Source: Embleya hyalina (GTDB taxonomy: Bacteria > Actinomycetota > Actinomycetes > Streptomycetales > Streptomycetaceae). Taken from it: a stretch of DNA of 64,000 nt. Positions 59,008 to 64,000 of this stretch are shown one piece after another (within the stretch, counting starts at the first letter, position 1; each line of letters opens with the position of its first letter). A program made the position numbers and the translations under genes. The notes below the pieces were generated by a model, which was given only the letters and a program-made list of their open reading frames with translations, searched no databases and had not been told where the DNA came from. Location of the stretch: positions 62,001 through 126,000 of the forward strand of contig NZ_BIFH01000022.1 of NCBI RefSeq assembly GCF_003967355.1, read 5' to 3'.

Positions 59008-61770
59008 TCAGGAGGAGACGCGGTTCAAATGGTCTCGGCGGGCGGCGAGTTCGGTGCGGTTGGTGATTTCCAGCTTGCCGAAGATGTGGGCCAGGTGGTT
59101 CTTCACGGTGCCCATCGCGATGAACAGTTCGGCGGCGATGGCCGCGTTGGGCAGGCCCTGGGCGGCCAGTTCGGCGACTTGGCGTTCCATCCGGGTCAGG
59201 CCCGTCCAGCCGCGGCCCCGGGGCTTGCGGCTGCCCCTGCCCCGACTCGCGTACTCCAGCGTCTGTTCCAGTGATCGCGAGGCGCCGGCCGCCTCCGCCC
59301 GCGCGCGGGCCGGCGGATCCACGGCGGCGCGGGCGGCGTCGAGACGGGACTGCCAGAACGGATCCTCGGAGCGAAAACGCACCAGTCCGCGCTGGGCCCG
59401 CGCCGCGCCGACGCCCGCGAACAGACGTATCGCGCGGTCGGGTTGACCACGCTCGACCGCCACCGCCGCCACGATCTCGACGATCCCCAACGCGTCGACC
59501 CACCACCCGTGCCGCACACACGCCGCCAACGCCTCCTGCGCGCGCGCGTCCGCGTCCACCAGGTCCCGCTCCAGCAGTGCGGCCCGGGCCAGCCCGGCGC
59601 GCGCGACCGTGTCGGCCCGCCGGTTGCCGAGGTGGTCCGCGATGGCGACGATGCGCTCGGCGTGAACCCGGCCGGCGCCGGGGTCGCCCGAGCCGAGCGC
59701 CGCCAGCATCAGGATCTCCTGCGCGTGCCACGCCAGATATCCGGCACCGTTTTGTTCCCGCGCGTACAACCCCTCCCCGAGGTCGCGGGCCGCGTCGAAG
59801 TCCCCCAGCGCGACCTTCGCCAGGCCCATGGCGTGCCGCAACATGCCCGTGCCCCAACGCAGCGCCTCCCGCCGCGAGCGTGCCGCCTGAGCGTCGGCGA
59901 TCGCGTATCCCCTCGCCGGATGGCCCGCCATCACGTCGATGATCGCCCGTACCTCCGTCGCGACGCCGCGCACGAGCGCGTCGTCCCGGTTCACCAGCGC
60001 GGCCATCTCCGCCGCCCGCGCCCACGCCGCCCGCGGTCCTTCGGTGAGCCGCGCCCGGTGGGTCAGGGCCCAGGCGGTCCAAAAGCGAGCGCTGTCCAGG
60101 CCGATCGACGCGGCGACCTCGTCGTTGCGTTGAATCGCCTCGATCATGCGGGGGAAGTCATCCTGCCAGTGGTAGCTCATCGCCAGGCCGCTGAGGGCGT
60201 CGCACAACGCGACCGGGTCGTCCACCTCCCGGGCCAGGCGCACCGCCTGCCGCAGCGCCGGTTGCGCATCGCGAGGGTGGGCCATCGTCACCGCGGTCGC
60301 GTGTCTGGCCAGACCGTGCGCGTGTGCCCGGCGATCGCCCACGACGCGGGCGACCTCGATCGCCTCCAGGGCGCTGAGCTTGGCCCGGGTCAGGTCCCCG
60401 GTCCAAAACACCAGGGTCGCGTGCGTCGCCAGCGCCCTGGCCCTTGCCCCGCTCGCGGTTTCGGGGACCGCCTCGAGGGCCTGGGCCGACGCGTTGGCCC
60501 CCTCGGCGAAGCGGCCCCGGATCCGCCAGTGCAGGGCCAGCGCGGCGGTGATGCGCAGCGCGTCCGCCGAACCGCGGCGACACGCCTCGTCCAGTGCGGC
60601 GCGCAGGTTCGCGGCCTCCACGTCGAGGCGTTCGTGGCGGGCGGGGTCGTGGGACTCCCCCGGTACGTCGGTGTGTTCCGCCAGGGCCAGGAAGTAGCGT
60701 CGATGGCGTGCGACGACCTCGGCGCGGTCCGGGTCCGCGAGAAGTTCGGCGGCGTACTCGCGCACCACCCCGAGCAGGTCGAAGCGAACACTGGACACGC
60801 CGTGTCGGAGGGTGATCAGGGACTTGTCGAGCAGGCCGGTCAGCGCGTCGAGGATCGCCGGCTCGGCCAGGGCGGCGTCGGCGCAGACGCGTTCGGCGGC
60901 CTCCAGGGTCCAGCCGCCGGCGAACACCGAGAGCCGGGCCAGCAGCAGCGCCTCGTCGTGGGAGAGGAGGGCGTGGCTCCAGTCGAGCGAACGCCGCATG
61001 GTGCGGTGTCGTTCCTGGCGGGTGGGGTCGTCGGCCGACAGTCGCCATCGGTGGACCGAGGCGTGGATGTCGGCCAGCGCCGTGGTCTTGGCGTACGCCG
61101 CCACGAGTTCGATCGCCAACGGGATGCCGTCGAGTTCGCGCACGACGTCGTCGACCATGTGCGATTCGGTGCTCGTCAGGTGTTGTCGCGGTTTTCCGGA
61201 CAGGATCCGGTCGATGAACAGTCGGGCCGCGTCGCCACGATCGCCCCGGCCGTCGACTCCGGAAGGGTCGACGGCCAGGGGCGGCACCACCAGGACGGTC
61301 TCGCCGGGCAGTCCGAGCGGTTCCCGGCTGGTGATCAGCAGCCGCAGGCGCGGGCACCGCGACACCAGGACGTCGACGACCGCGGCCACGTCGGCCGACA
61401 GGTGCTCGCAGCCGTCCAGGACGAGCAGTCCGTGCCGGTCCGCGAACGCCTCGGCCACGGCGAGCAGTGGCGAGCTGCCGGCCGAGGCCGCCACCGCCGA
61501 CGCGTCCAGAATGGCGGCGGCGACCGAACACGGATCCGTCACGGTGACGAGGTCGACGAAGGTGACCCGGTCGATGTCCGCCTCGAACGCGGTGGCGGCG
61601 TGCTCGGCGAGCCTGGTCTTGCCGATGCCGCCGGGCCCGATCAGTGTGACGAGCCGTCGCCCGCTCTCGAACAGCCGCTTCAGTTCCGCCAGTTCGTGGC
61701 GTCGCCCGACGAAGGACGTGGGCGGTTCGGACCGGGGCCGGGCGACGCGCGCGGGTCGATCGGTGCTCAC
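59008..61770 (-). CDS. AfsR-like ATPase with C-terminal LuxR HTH (regulator 3)
   Basis: 920 residues. TSFVGRRHELAELKRLFESG, Walker A GPGGIGKT, LLVLDGCEHLSADVAAV, IPLAIELVAAY, a long helical repeat region and a final LuxR domain (LTRMERQVAELAAQGLPNAA, IAMGTVKNHLAHIFGKL). GTG 61770 has GGAG five bases upstream. It is more like regulator 2 than regulator 1 by eye (shared SLDWS, LDALT and MSYHWQDDF segments). It may respond to a separate ligand; the nearest candidate targets are the HPPD-like and ABM genes. Confidence 0.92.
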   Translation of the reverse strand: MSTDRPARVARPRSEPPTSFVGRRHELAELKRLFESGRRLVTLIGPGGIGKTRLAEHAATAFEADIDRVTFVDLVTVTDPCSVAAAILDASAVAASAGSSPLLAVAEAFADRHGLLVLDGCEHLSADVAAVVDVLVSRCPRLRLLITSREPLGLPGETVLVVPPLAVDPSGVDGRGDRGDAARLFIDRILSGKPRQHLTSTESHMVDDVVRELDGIPLAIELVAAYAKTTALADIHASVHRWRLSADDPTRQERHRTMRRSLDWSHALLSHDEALLLARLSVFAGGWTLEAAERVCADAALAEPAILDALTGLLDKSLITLRHGVSSVRFDLLGVVREYAAELLADPDRAEVVARHRRYFLALAEHTDVPGESHDPARHERLDVEAANLRAALDEACRRGSADALRITAALALHWRIRGRFAEGANASAQALEAVPETASGARARALATHATLVFWTGDLTRAKLSALEAIEVARVVGDRRAHAHGLARHATAVTMAHPRDAQPALRQAVRLAREVDDPVALCDALSGLAMSYHWQDDFPRMIEAIQRNDEVAASIGLDSARFWTAWALTHRARLTEGPRAAWARAAEMAALVNRDDALVRGVATEVRAIIDVMAGHPARGYAIADAQAARSRREALRWGTGMLRHAMGLAKVALGDFDAARDLGEGLYAREQNGAGYLAWHAQEILMLAALGSGDPGAGRVHAERIVAIADHLGNRRADTVARAGLARAALLERDLVDADARAQEALAACVRHGWWVDALGIVEIVAAVAVERGQPDRAIRLFAGVGAARAQRGLVRFRSEDPFWQSRLDAARAAVDPPARARAEAAGASRSLEQTLEYASRGRGSRKPRGRGWTGLTRMERQVAELAAQGLPNAAIAAELFIAMGTVKNHLAHIFGKLEITNRTELAARRDHLNRVSS

Positions 61771-62849
61771 GTGTGCTCCGACCGTAGCGCCGTACGATCG
61801 ATGCCGGAAAGCGGCCCCCGGCTCCCGGCCGCGGTTCGCCGTCGTGTGTCGCAACCACACGTATCGATGGGTTCGCCTCCGTTGACCCGGGTCGTCCCGG
61901 GAATCGACGCCGGGACCAACTCCTCGCCTGTTCGAAGAGACCGTCGTCGCGCGTCACACCGGAGGCCGGTTGGCCGCGTCGGCGAGAGCCGCGCTCCGTC
62001 GGCCGAGCACTCGCGCGCGGGCGCCGTGGGGCACCGGGCGGCCCTGACGGGGGCACAGGCAACGTCGGTCGCCGTATGTACATCGTGGCCCTGCCGGTGC
62101 CGGCGGGCATCGGACAAACACGCCAAGTGCCCGTGTGCCCGCGAGGGGCGACGATCCGGGCCGCCGTACCGCGCGGATGCCGGGACGGGACAGGGCGGAG
62201 ACCGGAAATAGGCCACCTGGGCCATGCTCCCGGCGGATGATCGCGACAGGGTTCTAGCGCAATCACAAGATCTTCACTCGCTCGACCAACCCTCTACGTC
62301 GGGCAACGGGGAACGCGAAGAATCCATGAACTCCACCCTCGGCCCGGCTTCTCCCGGGTCACGTACACCCATACCCACCGGCCCCTTCACGGCCGAGACA
62401 CCGCCTGAACCCAACGGGCCCCTCGCGGCTGGAACACCGCCCGAGACACCCGGGTCCCGGGCACCGGACGCACCGGCCTCGCGACGGTCGTCGGCGACCG
62501 TCGGGCACACGTCGAACCGGACTCGAGGCATCGACCCCACGAGCACACGCGACGGGCACAGCCGTCGGCGGCGCGTCACGCCTGTCCGCGACAGGGCGAT
62601 CGTCGTGGCCGCTCGGATCCGATGCCGCCTCGCACCGCCGACCGGCCCGTCGGCCCCAACCGGCGCACCGGCTCCGGAGGAACGACGTCACGACCGGTTC
62701 CTCGCCGAGCGAGCCCGCTCCGACACGCGCTGACCCCCGCGACGAAACACCCCACGCCTCGAACGTGCCGACCACACTGCGGTCGGTGTCTGACGCGACG
62801 GCTTGTTTCCGTGTTCGCGAGATCAGGCGCCGGCTCGATCGGAGTCTTC
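61771..62849. other. long spacer with one doubtful Pro-rich ORF
   Basis: 1079 bases. A plus frame from 62326 to 62733 would encode a 135-residue Pro/Thr/Arg-rich protein with a short internal repeat (TAETPPEPNGPLAAGTPPET). Third codon positions are mixed and the start signal is weak, so I do not call it. Otherwise I see only the promoter regions of the flanking regulators. Confidence 0.4.
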
Positions 62850-63725
62850 ATGCAGTACCCCGTCCCGAGCGATACGAATTGGTCGGTCCTGCCCGCGATC
62901 GGAATCGTGGGCATGCGCAATGTGCGAATCTCGGCGGACCGGCACCCGTGCGGAAGCGAACTCGCCGATGTGATCGACCGTTTCTGGACGGTGCGATGGA
63001 AGGTCCCGCCCGGTGAGCAGGGATCGGCGGTCTTCATCGGACATCCCGAGACGAACCTGGTCCTGGGCTCCGGCCGGGTGTCGGCCTACGGCGTGCAGCG
63101 CAAACGCCTGACGGTGCGGTTCTCCGGGACGGGAAGCGCCTTCGGCATGGCGTTTCGACCCGGTGCCGCGCTCGGCCTGCTGGGCGGAACGGCCGTGCAG
63201 TACACCGACAGGTCCAGGCCGCTGGCCGAGTCGTGGGGCACGGCGGAGGTCCGCCGTTTCGAGGAGGCGTTGCGCGCCGCGACCGACACAGGATCGCGGA
63301 TCGCCGTGGTCGAGCGACATGTGCGGGCGAGACTGCGCATGTCACACGGTGAGGAACGGGACCAGGGTTTGAGCCGTGTCGAGGAGATCGTCGACATGAT
63401 GCGCGACGAGCAGTCGATTACCCGGGTCAGTGAGGTCTGCCGGCACAGTCACCTGTCCACCCGATCCCTGCAGCGCCTGTTTCGGCACTATCTGGGGATC
63501 TCCCCCAAGTGGCTGCTTCGGCAGTACCGGCTCCAGACGGCCGCCGCCCGTCTGGCCGCGGGTCTGCCGCAGCGGTGGACGGAGATCGCGGTGGATCTGG
63601 GCTACTTCGACGAATCGCACTTCGCGCGGGACTTCACCCAGATCGTGGGCGTCACCCCGTCCTCCTACGCCCGCAACCGCGTGCGCGCATCGACCGCCGC
63701 GGCGACCGCGGAACGGGCGGCGTAA
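62850..63725 (+). CDS. AraC-family regulator with DUF6597-type N-terminal domain
   Basis: 291 residues. The N-terminal half is a cupin-like sensor of the DUF6597 type (ADVIDRFWTVRWKVPPGEQG in pieces, VSAYGVQRKRLTVRFSGTG, GMAFRPGAALGLLG). The C-terminal double helix-turn-helix is clear: ITRVSEVCRHSHLSTRSLQR, LGISPKWLLRQYRL, then WTEIAVDLGYFDESHFARDF and GVTPSSYAR. GGAG five bases before ATG 62850 supports the start. Its target and ligand are unknown; it stands alone. Confidence 0.92.
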   Translation: MQYPVPSDTNWSVLPAIGIVGMRNVRISADRHPCGSELADVIDRFWTVRWKVPPGEQGSAVFIGHPETNLVLGSGRVSAYGVQRKRLTVRFSGTGSAFGMAFRPGAALGLLGGTAVQYTDRSRPLAESWGTAEVRRFEEALRAATDTGSRIAVVERHVRARLRMSHGEERDQGLSRVEEIVDMMRDEQSITRVSEVCRHSHLSTRSLQRLFRHYLGISPKWLLRQYRLQTAAARLAAGLPQRWTEIAVDLGYFDESHFARDFTQIVGVTPSSYARNRVRASTAAATAERAA

Positions 63726-63794
63726 CGCCGTTTCGGCGCGTCGTGGTGGATCCGGCTCGGCCCGGACCGGTGCGCCGCGACACCGCCCGTGTGT

Positions 63795-63828
63795 GGCCGC
63801 TGCGGTGAACTACCCTCCCGCAGCGGCC
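63795..63828. terminator. hairpin between convergent genes at the right edge
   Basis: GGCCGCTGCGG (63795-63805) and CCGCAGCGGCC (63818-63828) are perfectly complementary with a 12-base loop. It lies between the AraC gene and the convergent gene ending at 63847, so it can serve both. Confidence 0.7.
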
Positions 63829-63846
63829 GATTCGTACCCGCTTCGG

Positions 63847-64000
63847 TCAGTCGCAGGTCCACAGCCGGGCCGACGAGAACGTTCCGGCGGCCGAGTTCGG
63901 GGTTCTGACGTACAGGTCGGTCATGTAGCCCTGGACGCGTGCGCCTCCCGCGGTGTACGTCACCCTGTCCCAGATGTCGCTGGGAGCGGCGGGCTCGTCA
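63847..64000 (-). CDS. C-terminus of a secreted (SH3-like) protein, partial
   Basis: The last 51 codons of a gene entering from the right edge. The tail reads DIWDRVTYTAGGARVQGYMT, then DLYVRTPNSAAGTF and a final RLWTCD. This WxxVxY...GYMTDLYV pattern resembles the end of extracellular bacterial SH3-type or peptidase-inhibitor-like proteins of streptomycetes, with the terminal Cys in a disulfide. The rest, including any signal peptide, lies outside the window. Confidence 0.7.
   Translation of the reverse strand, partial: DEPAAPSDIWDRVTYTAGGARVQGYMTDLYVRTPNSAAGTFSSARLWTCD

Noticed and set aside
59443-62211. 922-codon plus-strand frame opposite regulator 3
   Set aside because: Composition is out-of-frame type, and regulator 3 on the other strand has complete ATPase and LuxR motifs.
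62326-62733. Possible Pro/Thr-rich protein
   Set aside because: Mixed third codon positions, weak start signal and no family; kept only as a note in the spacer entry.

Overview
The window is high-GC DNA from a filamentous actinomycete, most likely Streptomyces or a close relative. Support comes from GC-rich third codon positions, frequent GTG starts, lipoproteins of actinomycete type, a mycothiol-type TIGR03086 protein, MmyB-type and AfsR-like LuxR regulators, RsbW-type anti-sigma ATPases and an SCO6880-type conjugation cluster. I saw no rRNA, tRNA or CRISPR. Identifications come from reading motifs, not from database searches.

Left arm (1-28305). This part looks chromosomal and mixed. In order it holds the start of an esterase, an ArsR regulator fused in frame to an SRPBCC domain, an oxidoreductase divergent from a LysR regulator, an SGNH lipoprotein, a DUF1266 protein, a cysteine dioxygenase, an orphan TraG/VirD4 ATPase (7635-9494), an L,D-transpeptidase, lipoproteins and unknowns. 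A regulator block follows: a TIGR03086 protein, an XRE regulator and a thioesterase-SDR fusion. Next come an ArsB/SLC13-like transporter that seems to start at CTG, and a DUF6183-like protein. From 19961 to 28305 lies what looks like a nitrogen-compound catabolic locus: PucR, an NCS1 permease, an amidase, a CE4 deacetylase/PuuE-like hydrolase, an old yellow enzyme, a DUF1989 protein and MarR.

Replication module (28306-34539). A Prim-Pol and a P4/D5 superfamily 3 helicase, overlapping by 4 bp, sit with three unknown genes between two arrays of GGGACCGAA-type repeats in both orientations. This looks like the replication region of an integrated plasmid or satellite, with the repeats as candidate iterons. 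No integrase is visible.

Middle (34540-43116). A divergent TerD-like protein, two lipoproteins (one with a tandemly duplicated four-cysteine module), an anti-sigma-type ATPase with a small partner, and the first of three large ATPase-LuxR regulators.

Type IV secretion island (43174-54018). All its genes are on the plus strand, and the first half has visibly lower GC. It encodes two small two-helix membrane modules (one behind a Cys-rich ectodomain), a DUF6668 protein, VirB8-like and VirB6-like proteins, SCO6880, VirB4, a VirD4/TraG ATPase closely related to the orphan at 7635, DUF4913 and a 61-residue protein. No relaxase, integrase or wall hydrolase is present. The island lies exactly between the 3' ends of two convergent paralogous regulators.

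Right end (54026-64000). Two more ATPase-LuxR regulators, a 4-hydroxyphenylpyruvate dioxygenase/hydroxymandelate synthase-like enzyme, an ABM-fold protein, an AraC regulator and the C-terminus of a secreted protein.
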